From Candidatus Planktophila dulcis (GTDB lineage: Bacteria; Actinomycetota; Actinomycetes; Nanopelagicales; Nanopelagicaceae), in assembly GCF_002288225.1 (NCBI RefSeq), contig NZ_CP016777.1, forward strand, positions 1,240,001 to 1,304,000: a stretch of 64,000 nucleotides of DNA, in the 5' to 3' direction. Position numbers and translations under genes: made by a program. This document shows positions 44,007-54,175 of this stretch, in pieces (positions within the stretch are counted from its first letter, which is position 1; each line of letters opens with the position of its first letter). The notes under the pieces are model-generated. The model searched no databases. It was not told the origin of the DNA and was given only the letters and a program-made list of their open reading frames with translations.

Positions 44007-45895
44007 TAGTTGGTTCCGCCTTTCGCAATTTCTGCCGGTGTCATGTACTTCTCGAGTTCGTGAACATCAAAGAGGTCAAAGAGCTCTTTCGGAATTACTG
44101 GGAGGGCCTGCGCCTTGATATTGACTTGGTTGCCATCGAAAGATGAGATGTGATTGACCTGACGCCAGGTGCTATTCATTCCTGGGAAATCATCGCGAGT
44201 GTGACCACCACGTGATTCTTCACGAAGCAGTGCTGACTTTGCAGTTGATTCAGCAACGAGCAACATATTGTCGAGATCGAATGCCAAGTGGAATCCTGGG
44301 TTGAACTTACGTCCACCAGCTACTGCAACCTCCTTACTGCGAGCGCGGATATCGGCAATCTTTGCGATTGCATCGATGATCTCAGCACGTGTGCGAATAA
44401 TTCCAACCAAGTTGTGTGTGACTTCTTGAAGTTCTGCGTGAAGTGAATAGGAATTCTCTCCACCTTCACGACTAAAGGGAGCCTCAATGCGAATGGCTGC
44501 TGCCTTGATAGTTGCATCAGAGACAGGGTTTGCACCGGCGCTCTTCACATACTGCGCAGCACCTGCACCTGCGCGACGACCAAAGACAAGTAAATCTGTG
44601 AGTGAGTTACCACCGAGACGATTTGATCCATGCATACCGCCAGCGACTTCACCTGCGGCATAGAGTCCTGGGACTCCAATTGCCGCTGCTGTATCTGGCT
44701 CTACCTCAACGCCACCCATGACGTAGTGACATGTGGGGCCAACTTCCATCGCTTCCTTGGTGATATCTACGCCAGCCAGCTCATAGAACTGGTGCCACAT
44801 AGATGGAAGACGCTTCTTAATAATCTCTGCGGGAATTCGCTTGGAAACATCGAGGAATACTCCACCGTGTTCTGTGCCACGACCAGCTTTAACCTCTGTA
44901 TTAATCGCACGGGCAACCTCATCGCGAGGAAGAAGCTCTGGCGGACGTCGGTTATTGTCCTGATCTTCATACCAACGATCTGCTTCTGCTTCGTTATCTG
45001 CGTACTTATCCTTAAATACATCTGGGATGTACTTAAACATAAAGCGTTCACCCTCTGAGTTGGTAAGGATTCCACCTTCACCACGAACAGATTCTGTTAC
45101 GAGAATTCCGCGTACTGATGGTGGCCAGACCATTCCTGTTGGGTGGAACTGCAAGAACTCCATATCAACAAGGTTTGCACCAGCTTTGAGAGCAAGTGCA
45201 TGCCCATCGCCTGTGCCTTCCCAAGAGTTAGAAGTAATCTTGAAAGTCTTTCCTACGCCGCCAGTTGCAATAACAACTGCTGGTGCTTCAAAGAGAACTT
45301 CTTCGCCACTTTCGCGCCAGTAACCGTATGCGCCGGCAATCTTGCCATTCTCTTTAAGAATTTCAGTGATGGTGCACTCTGCAAAGACTTTAATCTTTGC
45401 TTCCATATCGCCAAATTCGCGACCATCTTTCTGCTGCAACTGAACAATCTTCTGCTGCATCGTGCGGATGATTTCAAGTCCTGTGCGATCTCCTACGTGT
45501 GCAAGGCGTGGATATTCATGTCCACCGAAGTTACGTTGTGAAATCTTTCCTTCTTTGGTGCGATCAAAGAGTGCGCCCCATGTCTCAAGCTCCCAGATGC
45601 GATCTGGTGCTTCTTTCGCATGAAGTTCTGCCATGCGATAGTGATTAAGGAATTTTCCACCGCGCATCGTGTCGCGAAAGTGAACCATCCAACTGTCGTT
45701 GTCATTGACGTTACCCATAGAGGCAGCAGCGCCGCCTTCTGCCATAACAGTGTGGGCCTTACCAAAAAGTGACTTGCAGATAATTGCAACGCTCAGGCCT
45801 GCCTCGCGTGCTTCAACAGCTGCACGAAGACCTGCTCCACCTGCACCAATTACTAGGACGTCGTACTTATGTCGTTCGAGTGTCATATCTGTCAT
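44006..45895 (-). CDS. sdhA: Succinate dehydrogenase flavoprotein subunit
   Basis: A 629-residue subunit with an N-terminal FAD motif ([21 protein letters not shown]). It has the flavin-linking region [11 protein letters not shown], substrate-site residues in [11 protein letters not shown]-type sequence ([15 protein letters not shown]), GGIKTN-equivalent [11 protein letters not shown] and a C-terminal [10 protein letters not shown] active-site motif. It oxidises succinate to fumarate. Operon order sdhC-sdhA-sdhB is that of mycobacterial Sdh1. An internal ATG four codons in is an alternative start. Confidence 0.95.
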   Translation of the reverse strand: MTDMTLERHKYDVLVIGAGGAGLRAAVEAREAGLSVAIICKSLFGKAHTVMAEGGAAASMGNVNDNDSWMVHFRDTMRGGKFLNHYRMAELHAKEAPDRIWELETWGALFDRTKEGKISQRNFGGHEYPRLAHVGDRTGLEIIRTMQQKIVQLQQKDGREFGDMEAKIKVFAECTITEILKENGKIAGAYGYWRESGEEVLFEAPAVVIATGGVGKTFKITSNSWEGTGDGHALALKAGANLVDMEFLQFHPTGMVWPPSVRGILVTESVRGEGGILTNSEGERFMFKYIPDVFKDKYADNEAEADRWYEDQDNNRRPPELLPRDEVARAINTEVKAGRGTEHGGVFLDVSKRIPAEIIKKRLPSMWHQFYELAGVDITKEAMEVGPTCHYVMGGVEVEPDTAAAIGVPGLYAAGEVAGGMHGSNRLGGNSLTDLLVFGRRAGAGAAQYVKSAGANPVSDATIKAAAIRIEAPFSREGGENSYSLHAELQEVTHNLVGIIRTRAEIIDAIAKIADIRARSKEVAVAGGRKFNPGFHLAFDLDNMLLVAESTAKSALLREESRGGHTRDDFPGMNSTWRQVNHISSFDGNQVNIKAQALPVIPKELFDLFDVHELEKYMTPAEIAKGGTN

Positions 45896-45901
45896 CGTCC
45901 T

Positions 45902-46702
45902 TTAGAAGAAGTAGAAATTGGTCCAGGCGCCAGTTGCAACTTGGCGAACGTAGATATCTGCAAAAGCAACTCCAGCAAGTGAGTACCAAGCAAATTGCTG
46001 ATGCTTATGGTTAAGAGCTGAAACCAAAGTCCAAAGCTTGTAACGCACAGGATGCTTAGAGAAGTGCTTTAAGCGACCACCAACTGTGTGGCGACATGTG
46101 TGACAAGACAATGAGTAGAACCAGAGAAGTGTTGAGCTCACAAGAAGCACAACAGTTCCAACGCTCATATGTCCCCACTCACCCTCAACGCTCTTAAAGG
46201 AAATGATTGCGTCATAGGTAAGGAATACGTTAAAGACAAGACCTGCATAGAAGAACCAACGGTGCGCGTTCTGCAAGATAAGAGGTGCACGAGTTTCACC
46301 CGTGTACTTTGTATGTGGTTCAGCAACTGCGCATGCAGGTGGTGATAACCAGAAAGCACGGTAGTAAGCCTTGCGGTAGTAGTAACAAGTCATACGGAAA
46401 CCAAGTGGGAAGATCAAAATAATAAGCGCAGGAGAGAGTGCGAAGTTAAAGACTTGCGCACTAACTGGAGTCCATCCAAAGATTGTCGCTTCAGGTACAC
46501 ATGCCTCTGAAAGACACGGGGAATAGAAAGGTGAAATCAAATGGTCTTTGTAGTAATTCGCACCTTCGAATGCACGAAATGTTGCATAGATAACGAATGA
46601 GAAGAGAACTCCAAAGGTAATCGCAGGCTCTAACCACCATTTATCGGTGCGTAGCGTGCGCTCTTTGATCTTCGCGCGCGTTGGAGAAAAAACTCCGGAC
46701 AT
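45902..46702 (-). CDS. sdhC: Succinate dehydrogenase membrane anchor, Sdh1 type
   Basis: A 266-residue single membrane subunit with about five helices, encoded six bases before sdhA. It resembles the one-chain anchor of mycobacterial Sdh1 rather than the SdhC/SdhD heme b pair. Features are the FRMTCYYYRKAYYRAFWLSPPACAVAEP segment, AHRWFFYAGLVFNVFLTYDAI, a SLSCHTCRHTVGGR motif and WTLVSALNHKHQQFAWYSLAGVAFADIYVR. His and Cys pairs could carry a cofactor. A ribosome-binding site AGGGGAG precedes the ATG. Confidence 0.88.
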   Translation of the reverse strand: MSGVFSPTRAKIKERTLRTDKWWLEPAITFGVLFSFVIYATFRAFEGANYYKDHLISPFYSPCLSEACVPEATIFGWTPVSAQVFNFALSPALIILIFPLGFRMTCYYYRKAYYRAFWLSPPACAVAEPHTKYTGETRAPLILQNAHRWFFYAGLVFNVFLTYDAIISFKSVEGEWGHMSVGTVVLLVSSTLLWFYSLSCHTCRHTVGGRLKHFSKHPVRYKLWTLVSALNHKHQQFAWYSLAGVAFADIYVRQVATGAWTNFYFF

Positions 46703-46821
46703 ATCTGCTCCCCTGGATTCTTACGACTTATGAGAGAAGTGTGCGCTTACAAGCGTAAGTGCGCTAGGCGGGAACCCTCGTAAAGCTTATGAAGTCAGCC
46801 ACAACGCGAGAGGGAAATGCG

Positions 46822-46850
46822 AAACCCACCACAGTATCTGGGGCGGGTTT
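46822..46850 (-). terminator. Hairpin after tRNA-Ser(TGA)
   Basis: A nine-pair stem on the minus strand (AAACCCGCC / GGTGGGTTT, one G-U pair) just downstream of the tRNA. It probably separates tRNA transcription from the sdh operon; the downstream U-content is modest. Confidence 0.65.
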
Positions 46851-46861
46851 GGCATTACGCG

Positions 46862-46944
46862 CGGAGGACGTGGGATTTGAACCCACGAAGGTTTCCCTTG
46901 CCGGTTTTCAAGACCGGTGCACTCGGCCGCTATGCGAGTCCTCC
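46862..46944 (-). tRNA. tRNA-Ser (anticodon TGA)
   Basis: A class II cloverleaf on the minus strand: acceptor GGAGGAC / GTCCTCC, anticodon loop CTTGAAA with TGA on a CCGGT/ACCGG stem, long variable arm, GGGTTCAAATCCC T-arm, discriminator G, CCA not encoded. It lies 49 bases after the HAD gene of the serS operon and may be cotranscribed with it. Confidence 0.96.
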
Positions 46945-46993
46945 GTGGGAGAGATTACCCGAAATCGGCTTCTTGGAAAAATCGTCTAGTTAT

Positions 46994-47824
46994 TTACGCT
47001 GGAAGTTCAAGCAATTGCTCGATGATGATTGCAACACCATCTTCTTCACAAGGACCAGCAATGCCCTTTGCATATTTGACTCCATCAGGATGGCCATCTG
47101 CCATTGCAAATGATCGACCACACCATTCAAGCATCGAGAAATCATTGGGATTATCACCAAATGAAACACAATCGGCTGCATTTAGGCCAAGTCGTTCTGC
47201 CATCTTTGCAAGAGTCATTCCTTTAGAAACACCGAGTGCTGAAATTTCCAGAAGTGAATCAGAAGGGTTGGAGTGCGTCACTGTCACAACATCTTTGAGT
47301 TCAACGAGTGCGATTGCAAGCATCTCATCAGATGAAAGCTCCTGCTGAGAGCAACGGGCTAGGATTTTCAGCGCAGGAGAGGTAATTACCTCTTCAATCT
47401 TTTCAACACCGACATTATCAAGGCCCACATCCCAGCGTGGAATATATGCCTTCTCACGGTGGAAGTAATTATGTGATTCAACAGCAAATGAAATCTGTGG
47501 GATTACTTTGCGAAGACGGTTTACTGCCTCCAGTTGAGCATCTACTGGAATAAGCCATTCCTCTAAGACTTTAGCGTTATGCAAGTCATACAACATTGCA
47601 CCATTGCCACAGATTGCATTGCCAATTCCAAATGCCTCTTTAATCTCAGGCATCCAACGTGGAGGACGGCCTGTCACAAAGAATATGTGCACGCCCATCT
47701 CATGCGCTTTTCTAAAGGCATCAATAGTGCGCTGGGTAATGTCGCCGTAGTGAGCGACGATGGTTCCGTCGAGATCAGATGCGATTAACTTTGGGCGGCG
47801 CTGGAAATCTTGGTGAACGCTCAC
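46994..47824 (-). CDS. HAD-superfamily (Cof-type) phosphatase
   Basis: A 276-residue hydrolase. HAD motif I is LIASDLDGT (nucleophile Asp), motif [11 protein letters not shown], and motifs III/IV read [13 protein letters not shown] and [14 protein letters not shown]. The Cof-type C2 cap sits between motifs II and III (~85-190). Likely removes phosphate from a sugar phosphate or nucleotide; substrate not readable. The GTG start overlaps the serS stop (GTGA), so it is translationally coupled to serS. Confidence 0.9.
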   Translation of the reverse strand: MSVHQDFQRRPKLIASDLDGTIVAHYGDITQRTIDAFRKAHEMGVHIFFVTGRPPRWMPEIKEAFGIGNAICGNGAMLYDLHNAKVLEEWLIPVDAQLEAVNRLRKVIPQISFAVESHNYFHREKAYIPRWDVGLDNVGVEKIEEVITSPALKILARCSQQELSSDEMLAIALVELKDVVTVTHSNPSDSLLEISALGVSKGMTLAKMAERLGLNAADCVSFGDNPNDFSMLEWCGRSFAMADGHPDGVKYAKGIAGPCEEDGVAIIIEQLLELPA

Positions 47825-49089
47825 ACAAGCTCGAATTTCTTCATTCCAAGGAATGGTTGAAGGGCTGCAGGAACATTGACTGTGCCATCTGCATTCTGAT
47901 GGTTTTCAAGAATGGCAACAATCATGCGAGGAATAGCTACCAAAGTGCCATTCAGCGTAGCAATCGCCTTAGTGCCCTCTGCATCCTTGTAGCGAATATT
48001 CAAGCGACGAGCCTGGAATTCGGTGCAGTTAGATGTACTTGTTACCTCGCGATAAGCGCCTTGTGTGGGAATCCACGCTTCGATATCAAATTTACGTGTT
48101 GCAGATGATCCAAGATCTCCTGATGCGACATCAATCACGCGGAATGGGATCTCCATCGCGTTCAGGAAATCTTTCTCCCACTGCAATAGACGCTGATGTT
48201 CTGCCTTGGCATCTTCTGGCTTACAGAAGGTAAACATCTCGACCTTATCAAATTGGTGCACGCGAATGATTCCACGAGTGTCTTTTCCATATGTTCCAGC
48301 TTCGCGGCGGAAACATGTTGAGTAACCGGCATAGCGAAGTGGCAACTTATCTGCAGGCAAGATTTCATCCATATGCATTGCAGCCAGTGGAACTTCAGAA
48401 GTTCCAACAAGATAGACATCATCTTTTTCAATGCGATAGACATTCTCTGCAGCTTGTCCTAGAAACCCTGTGCCTTCCATTGCAGCAGGATTAACAAGCA
48501 CTGGTGGAATTACTGGTGAGAAACCGTTCTTGAGTGCACTTTGGATTGCATAGTTAACAAGTGCGAATTCAAGCAGTGCACCAACGCCAGTGAGATAGTA
48601 AGAACGAGAGCCTGCAACCTTGGCGCCGCGCTCAGTATCAATAGCGCCAAGCAACTTACCTAATTCGACGTGATCTTTTGGTTCAAAGCCATCTTTAGCA
48701 AAGTCACGTGGTGTGCCCACATGTTCGATAGTGACGAAATCTTCTTCTCCACCAATTGGTGCCTCAGTATCAAGCAAGTTTGAAAGCTGAAGAAGTAAAG
48801 CCTTTGCCTTGTCTTCAATCTCAGAACGCTTTGTGTCAGCTGCCTTGACCTTGTCAGCTAACTCTTTTGCATTGGCAAGCAGAGCCGCCTTTTCATCACC
48901 CTTAGCTGAGCCCACGCTCTTTGAGAGAACGTTCTGTTCTTGGCGTAGAGTTTCAAATTCTGAGAGGGCAGCGCGCTTGATCTCATCGATGGTAATGATC
49001 TGATCTACGAGCTCAACGTTTTCCCCACGGCCCTTTTGAGAAGCACGGACGACATCAGGGTTATCACGTAGGAACTTGATATCAATCAT
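47821..49089 (-). CDS. serS: Seryl-tRNA synthetase
   Basis: A 422-residue class II synthetase. The N-terminal long coiled-coil arm (~30-100) reads the variable arm of tRNA-Ser. Class II motif 2 is [21 protein letters not shown], motif 3 contains the [19 protein letters not shown] region, and the serine pocket lies in [12 protein letters not shown]. The start overlaps pheA by four bases. Both visible tRNA-Ser genes (36066 and 46862) are its substrates. Confidence 0.96.
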   Translation of the reverse strand: MIDIKFLRDNPDVVRASQKGRGENVELVDQIITIDEIKRAALSEFETLRQEQNVLSKSVGSAKGDEKAALLANAKELADKVKAADTKRSEIEDKAKALLLQLSNLLDTEAPIGGEEDFVTIEHVGTPRDFAKDGFEPKDHVELGKLLGAIDTERGAKVAGSRSYYLTGVGALLEFALVNYAIQSALKNGFSPVIPPVLVNPAAMEGTGFLGQAAENVYRIEKDDVYLVGTSEVPLAAMHMDEILPADKLPLRYAGYSTCFRREAGTYGKDTRGIIRVHQFDKVEMFTFCKPEDAKAEHQRLLQWEKDFLNAMEIPFRVIDVASGDLGSSATRKFDIEAWIPTQGAYREVTSTSNCTEFQARRLNIRYKDAEGTKAIATLNGTLVAIPRMIVAILENHQNADGTVNVPAALQPFLGMKKFELV

Positions 49090-49928
49090 GAACGCACCTC
49101 TCGTGGATAAGAACCTAAGAATCTAATGTCATCGCATATCGCGCGAAGCTCTTCAATCGAACTACCGACGGGAGCATCCTTGATATGGCCTTCGACGTCA
49201 ATAATGAAATGGTAGTGACCTAGTTCGCGACCTGTTGGACGTGACTGGATGAATGTCAGGTTGACGTCATGTTTTGCAAAAACCTGGAGGATTTCAAGCA
49301 AAGCGCCTGCATGGTCGATATCGATAAAGACCGCCATTGAGGTGCGATCGTTTCCTGTTGGCTCAGGCATCCATCCAGGCTTTTGAGCACAGATGAATCG
49401 AGTGACGGCTCCTGCATTGTCACCAATATTGTCTTGGCGGATTTCTAGCCCGAAATGTTCAGCTGCTGCACTCGATGCAATCGCTGCATCAAGATCGCCT
49501 TTGCTCACAGCTTCAGCTGCGGCAGATGTTGATGCGGTGGGAACAATCTCTGCATGCGGATAGTTAGCTGCAATATATGCACGGCACTGGGATTCAGCGT
49601 GTGGATGTGTGCCGATGCGTTTAATTGATGTAACACCTGGCTTTGTCATAAATGCAAAGGTGACAGGCAAAGTGACTTCACTTGCAATCGTCAGTGGGTC
49701 TCCACTTGCGAGTTCATCAAGTGTGCGAGCAACAACTCCCTCAACAGAATTTTCGATAGGAACCAGTGCATATTGTGCTTCGCCCTTGCGCACAGCATCG
49801 AGTGCGGCTGTGACATTTGCATAAGGAATCTTCACATCGCTATCGCATGTGATCTTCTTAAGAGCTGCCTCAGTAAATGTGCCGACAGGGCCTAAGTAGG
49901 CGAATGTATGGCTTTCGGTGGCGCTCAC
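49086..49928 (-). CDS. pheA: Prephenate dehydratase
   Basis: A 280-residue enzyme converting prephenate to phenylpyruvate in phenylalanine synthesis. The N-terminal dehydratase domain has [26 protein letters not shown] and the catalytic region with [13 protein letters not shown]. The C-terminal ACT domain (~200-275) has the regulatory [21 protein letters not shown] motif, suggesting feedback control by phenylalanine. The start codon is GTG. No chorismate mutase domain is fused. It is followed directly by serS. Confidence 0.94.
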   Translation of the reverse strand: MSATESHTFAYLGPVGTFTEAALKKITCDSDVKIPYANVTAALDAVRKGEAQYALVPIENSVEGVVARTLDELASGDPLTIASEVTLPVTFAFMTKPGVTSIKRIGTHPHAESQCRAYIAANYPHAEIVPTASTSAAAEAVSKGDLDAAIASSAAAEHFGLEIRQDNIGDNAGAVTRFICAQKPGWMPEPTGNDRTSMAVFIDIDHAGALLEILQVFAKHDVNLTFIQSRPTGRELGHYHFIIDVEGHIKDAPVGSSIEELRAICDDIRFLGSYPREVRS

Positions 49929-49931
49929 CGG

Positions 49932-50627
49932 TTAAGGATACCTGAGTACCTCGCGTGCATGTGACGGCTTATTTGTGATGAGAATATCGACGCCCACCTT
50001 CTCGCAGAGTTTGATATCTGCGGCATCATCAACAGTCCAGACATTGAGCGACTTTCCGAGCTTTTTGATTCGCATTGCACGGACGGGCTCTTCACGCAGC
50101 TCATTGATTCCAGGGCCGATGGAAGTCGCAGAAGATAACTTTGCCTGAAACCACTGGGTGTTCTTATGCATCAGAAATGTTGTTGAAATAGATGGATCAA
50201 GACGTTTCATCTTCTCTATTGCAAACCAACTAAATGACATTACTGACACCTCAATCTTTTCAATTCCTTTAGTTGTCTGCAGAGTTTCGACAACGACTTC
50301 TTCGATCCGATTGCCTGAAATGACTGGGTGCTTTGTCTCAATGAGCACGCCCTTTTTATTCTTGACTGCGAAGGCGAGAAACTCACCGAGAGTCAGAATC
50401 TGTGGGTATGCACGCGATACCTCTTTATATGTCATCTCGGCAATCAACCCAGGATTTCCTGCGCGCTCGAGCATGCTCGCGTTATGCCAGAGAACGGCAA
50501 CCTCATCTTTGGTTAATCGGACATCGCACTCAAAACCATCAGCTCCTTGAGCCACCGCGCCTTCATAGGCAGCAAGGGTGAGCTCTGGATAGTCTGCGCT
50601 AGCGCCGCGGTGAGCATAGATAAGCAT
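49932..50627 (-). CDS. Glycerophosphodiester phosphodiesterase
   Basis: A 231-residue GDPD-fold protein starting at the ATG at 50627 (MLIYAHRGASADYPELT); a longer reading from 50666 would run into the divergent phosphatase gene. Catalytic residues are visible in AHRGAS, the FECDVRLTKDEVAVLWHN segment (Glu, Asp and His) and IETKHP. The product releases glycerol-3-phosphate from phospholipid head-group diesters. No signal peptide, so cytoplasmic. First gene of the GDPD-pheA-serS-HAD run; no PHO-box-like repeat is seen upstream. Confidence 0.9.
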   Translation of the reverse strand: MLIYAHRGASADYPELTLAAYEGAVAQGADGFECDVRLTKDEVAVLWHNASMLERAGNPGLIAEMTYKEVSRAYPQILTLGEFLAFAVKNKKGVLIETKHPVISGNRIEEVVVETLQTTKGIEKIEVSVMSFSWFAIEKMKRLDPSISTTFLMHKNTQWFQAKLSSATSIGPGINELREEPVRAMRIKKLGKSLNVWTVDDAADIKLCEKVGVDILITNKPSHAREVLRYP

Positions 50628-50664
50628 GAGACTTAAGAGTAGCAAAGAGATTAGGCTTACCCGC

Positions 50665-51435
50665 ATGAGCTATTTCGCAACGTCTGCGCGATCTGCCGTT
50701 GGCCTTGTTCGAAGTGGCAATGAAGATAGCGGCCTTGCATCATCGCGCCTTGTTGCCGTTGCAGATGGAATGGGCGGACATGCTGCAGGTGAAGTCGCAT
50801 CCAAGATTGCGATTACAACTCTTTCTGAACTCTCTGCAATCTTTACCAATCCAGAGATTGATTCAGAATCAGCCGATGACATCTATCTCAATGCATCTCA
50901 CGAGATTGATCAAGCACTTAAAGTCGAAGTTGCTGAGAACCCACAGCTAGCTGGAATGGGAACGACTCTCACCTCTTTATTCCTGCGCGATAACTCGGTA
51001 GCGCTGCTCCATATTGGTGATTCCCGTGCCTATCGCCTGCGCGGTAACTCATTTGAGCAGCTCAGCGTTGACCACACTGTTATTCAAGAACTACTCAATC
51101 AGGGTGCCATCTCTGAATCAGATATTGCAACCCACCCTCAGCGCTCTGTGCTGACTCAAGTCTTGATGGGTGAGGGAAATCTGGAACTTCCTCTTCCGGT
51201 ATTCGAAGGAAAAATTAAGGATCGCTATCTAGTATGCAGTGATGGTTTGAGCTCAGTACTGACTGATAAAGAGATGAAATCTCTTATCAAGGGCAAGGAT
51301 CGTGATGAGGCAGTCAACGCTCTTATCGATGCAACCTATATCAACGGTGCACCCGATAACGTGACTGTAGTAATTGCAGATCTCGTGGAAGAAGAACAGC
51401 CATCTACTACCGAAAAGATAGGAGCAGCCCAATGA
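50665..51435 (+). CDS. pstP: PP2C-type Ser/Thr protein phosphatase (PstP-like)
   Basis: A 256-residue protein starting at the ATG at 50665. PP2C motifs appear in order: LVRSGNEDSG, VADGMGGHAAGEVAS, GMGTTLTSL, LHIGDSRAYRL, LVCSDGLS and PDNVTVVIADL, with the metal-binding Asp residues in place. It should dephosphorylate PknB and its targets. Mycobacterial PstP is about twice as long, with a membrane helix and an outer domain; here only the cytoplasmic catalytic domain is present. Its stop overlaps the pknB start (ATGATG). TAGGCT ends eight bases before the ATG. Confidence 0.92.
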   Translation: MSYFATSARSAVGLVRSGNEDSGLASSRLVAVADGMGGHAAGEVASKIAITTLSELSAIFTNPEIDSESADDIYLNASHEIDQALKVEVAENPQLAGMGTTLTSLFLRDNSVALLHIGDSRAYRLRGNSFEQLSVDHTVIQELLNQGAISESDIATHPQRSVLTQVLMGEGNLELPLPVFEGKIKDRYLVCSDGLSSVLTDKEMKSLIKGKDRDEAVNALIDATYINGAPDNVTVVIADLVEEEQPSTTEKIGAAQ

Positions 51436-52979
51436 TGAACTCATTGCTCGGCGGTCGCTATCTACTCGGTCAGATGATTGGCACAGGCGGAATGGCAGAT
51501 GTTTATATCGCCCAAGATCAACGTCTCTCACGTGAAGTTGCCATCAAGATTCTCCGTAGTGATTTAGCAAAAGATCCAGCATTTGTTTCACGCTTTCGCA
51601 AAGAGGCAAAAGCTGCTGCTGGTCTTAACCATCCCGGCATCGTTGCTGTCTATGACTCTGGTGAAGAACCTGCTCCTTATATTGTGATGGAGCTTGTCTC
51701 AGGCCACACGCTGCGCGAACTTATTCATCAAGGTGAGCGCCTTCCACTGAATCGCGCGCTGGAGATAACAGAAGGAATTCTTGCAGGGCTTGAATATTCA
51801 CATGAGCGCCAGATAGTTCACCGCGATATCAAACCTGCAAACGTCATGATTACCGATAACGGTGATGTGAAGGTGATGGACTTTGGAATTGCTCGCGCAA
51901 TGGATGACCTCGGTGCAACACTAACCAGCACATGGAATGTTGTTGGAACTGCGCAATATCTCTCACCTGAACAAGCTGTGGGAGAACCTGCTGATTCACG
52001 TAGCGATATCTACTCAACGGGATGTTTACTCTTTGAATTACTGACAGGTGAGCCACCGTTTACTGGAGAGACACCTGTGTCGATTGCATACCAACATGCA
52101 TCCAGTACTGCCCCACTAGTGCGCACTTTAAAATCTGAATTGCCTGAAGGTATTGAAATTGTTCTCGCTGTTGCACTCTCTAAGAAACCTGAAGATCGTT
52201 ATCAAAGTGCACAAGCAATGCTCGATGACATTGCAAAGGTGCGTGCTGGTGAAGAGGTAACAACCAAGATTGCAACAGAGCCATTTATGACTCGACGCCG
52301 CGCCATCATCTTTGGCGGTTCATTCTTTGCTGCAATTGCCCTATCAATCACAGGATTACTGATGAGCGGTGGCGGTGCCAATTCAGGGCCAATGGTTCCA
52401 AACGTTGTGGGATTAAGTGAAGAGATGGCACGTGCTCTCCTTACTGATTATTCAGTAACAATTAAGCGTGCCCACGATGGTGTGATTCCAAGAGATCGCG
52501 TTGCTAGCCAATTACCGCTTGCGACAACACGAGCACAGATTGGTTCAGCTGTTGTCCTTACTATCTCTGACGGACCAGGAGATGCCATCGTTCCTGACAA
52601 TCTTGTTGGCATGTCACTTATTGATGCGCGATCTGCGCTCACATCAGTTGGTCTTCTTGTCTCTCAAACAATTGCCTCGCCTTCAGATCAACCTCAAGGA
52701 ACTGTTCTTGATGTGATGCCTGCAGTGGGATCAGTAACAGAGGCAGGAAGTTCTGTCATTCTCACCATCGCAAGTGGTGAGGTAACAGTTCCGAACTTGA
52801 TCGGTATCGAAGCAATTCAAGCTAAGACTCTACTTATCCAAGCAGGATTTTTGATTAAGGAGTTTTATGATTACGACTCAGCACAACCAGCTGGAGTTGT
52901 TATTCGACAAGCACCGGAGGCTTCAACAACGCAGACAATTGGTAAGTCAGTAACAATTACGATTAACAGAGCTCCATAG
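51432..52979 (+). CDS. pknB: PASTA-domain Ser/Thr protein kinase
   Basis: A 515-residue membrane kinase. Kinase motifs: Gly loop GTGGMADVY (~17), catalytic Lys in AIKIL (~39), HRDIKPANV (~130) and DFG (~150), with an activation loop ending VVGTAQYLSPEQA. One membrane helix (~291-312) is followed by three PASTA repeats (~318-380, 385-448 and 452-515), which sense muropeptides outside the cell; mycobacterial PknB has four. It controls cell-wall growth and division. Coupled to pstP. No pknA, pbpA or rodA is present between the genes. Confidence 0.95.
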   Translation: MMNSLLGGRYLLGQMIGTGGMADVYIAQDQRLSREVAIKILRSDLAKDPAFVSRFRKEAKAAAGLNHPGIVAVYDSGEEPAPYIVMELVSGHTLRELIHQGERLPLNRALEITEGILAGLEYSHERQIVHRDIKPANVMITDNGDVKVMDFGIARAMDDLGATLTSTWNVVGTAQYLSPEQAVGEPADSRSDIYSTGCLLFELLTGEPPFTGETPVSIAYQHASSTAPLVRTLKSELPEGIEIVLAVALSKKPEDRYQSAQAMLDDIAKVRAGEEVTTKIATEPFMTRRRAIIFGGSFFAAIALSITGLLMSGGGANSGPMVPNVVGLSEEMARALLTDYSVTIKRAHDGVIPRDRVASQLPLATTRAQIGSAVVLTISDGPGDAIVPDNLVGMSLIDARSALTSVGLLVSQTIASPSDQPQGTVLDVMPAVGSVTEAGSSVILTIASGEVTVPNLIGIEAIQAKTLLIQAGFLIKEFYDYDSAQPAGVVIRQAPEASTTQTIGKSVTITINRAP

Positions 52980-52988
52980 GAGATACCC

Positions 52989-54170
52989 ATGGATTGTCCA
53001 CACAAGCACAATCTTCCATCCGATGGAACTCCACTAAAGCCTTCGCCCACTCTTGACTACTGGCGCGAATCATCTGCAATCACTCCACTTTCTTTTCCTG
53101 GTGGCCATGAAGGCTGGATTGCACTTGAGCAGCAAATTTCTCAAGAGATTCTTATGGATACGCGATTTAGCCAACAACCTCACCGCTTTCCAGGATTAGC
53201 TCCTCAGCAAAGTCCGGAAGAGTTCATTGATGAGCGAGATAAATTGGCCATAAAAACAGCAGATTTATTGGCCCTCGATGGGGATCAACATAGAAAGTGT
53301 CGCAAGACAGTTACATCCAAATTCTCATTTAAGGCAGTTAACTCCTATACAGAAGCGGTCTCTGCTCTTGTATCTAAACAATTGAGCCATCTTCTTGAAC
53401 AACCGCAACCTGTCGACCTCACTGAACATTTCAGCGAGCCGATTTCAATTGCAAACCATGCCTTTGTACTCGGAATTCCAGATTCAATGGTGAAGGAATT
53501 TGAACGAACATTTGTTGGATCGGTGAGCAGAGAAGAGCGCATCAAGTACCTGCGCGATGTGTATCAATACAAATTAGAGAATCCTGGTGAGGACGTCATC
53601 TCTCACCTCATTCAATCCGAGCTCACACAAGCTGAGGTAGAAGGCCTTATCTACGTTTTCTTCACATCTGGTCGCGACTCCGTTGCTTACATGATCTCAA
53701 CGAGTATGGTCGCGCTGCTTCAGAATCCAGATCAACTTAATCTCCTTCGAAATAGCCTTCCTGTACCTGCAGAAGCCATCGAGGAGCTCATGCGCTTCTG
53801 CGCCATGTTTGTCACTCTCTTTCCTCGAACCGCACTGGAAGATCTGGAGCTAAGTGGTGAGAAAATTCAAGCAGGTCAGAGCATTTCGGTATCCCCCGTC
53901 GCAGTAAACCGAGATCCACGAATCTGGAGTGAACCCAATTCGCTCAAGCTAGATCGTGAAGTAAAGGCGCATCTCTCTTTTGGCCATGGTATTCACGGAT
54001 GTCTGGGACAACAGTTGGCACGATTGGTAATTCAAGAATCACTCACACAATTACTTAGAGCAATAAACTCGATTGAGTTGGTCTCTGCAGAGCAATTAGA
54101 GCCAATGGAGTTTGCTCACCCTGTTGCAACTTACAAAGTGGGAAGTGTGTTTATCAACTTTAAGAAGTAA
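52989..54170 (+). CDS. Cytochrome P450
   Basis: A 393-residue P450. The heme-binding loop is FGHGIHGCLGQQLAR (~345-359, Cys thiolate). The K-helix ExxR is in EELMRF, followed by the PPR-like FPRTALEDLEL. The I-helix proton-relay motif reads SGRDS in place of the usual AGxDT, a conservative change. Length and motifs fit soluble bacterial class I P450s that use a ferredoxin and reductase; the FprA-type reductase at 34767 is one possible partner, but no ferredoxin gene is adjacent. It starts nine bases after pknB, likely in the same transcript. Substrate unknown. Confidence 0.93.
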   Translation: MDCPHKHNLPSDGTPLKPSPTLDYWRESSAITPLSFPGGHEGWIALEQQISQEILMDTRFSQQPHRFPGLAPQQSPEEFIDERDKLAIKTADLLALDGDQHRKCRKTVTSKFSFKAVNSYTEAVSALVSKQLSHLLEQPQPVDLTEHFSEPISIANHAFVLGIPDSMVKEFERTFVGSVSREERIKYLRDVYQYKLENPGEDVISHLIQSELTQAEVEGLIYVFFTSGRDSVAYMISTSMVALLQNPDQLNLLRNSLPVPAEAIEELMRFCAMFVTLFPRTALEDLELSGEKIQAGQSISVSPVAVNRDPRIWSEPNSLKLDREVKAHLSFGHGIHGCLGQQLARLVIQESLTQLLRAINSIELVSAEQLEPMEFAHPVATYKVGSVFINFKK

Positions 54171-54175
54171 GGCAA

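Noticed and set aside
50628-50664. PHO-box-like repeat before the GDPD gene
   Set aside because: The short gap between GDPD and pstP starts has no TTCAC repeats at 11-base spacing, so I do not include GDPD in the putative Pho regulon.
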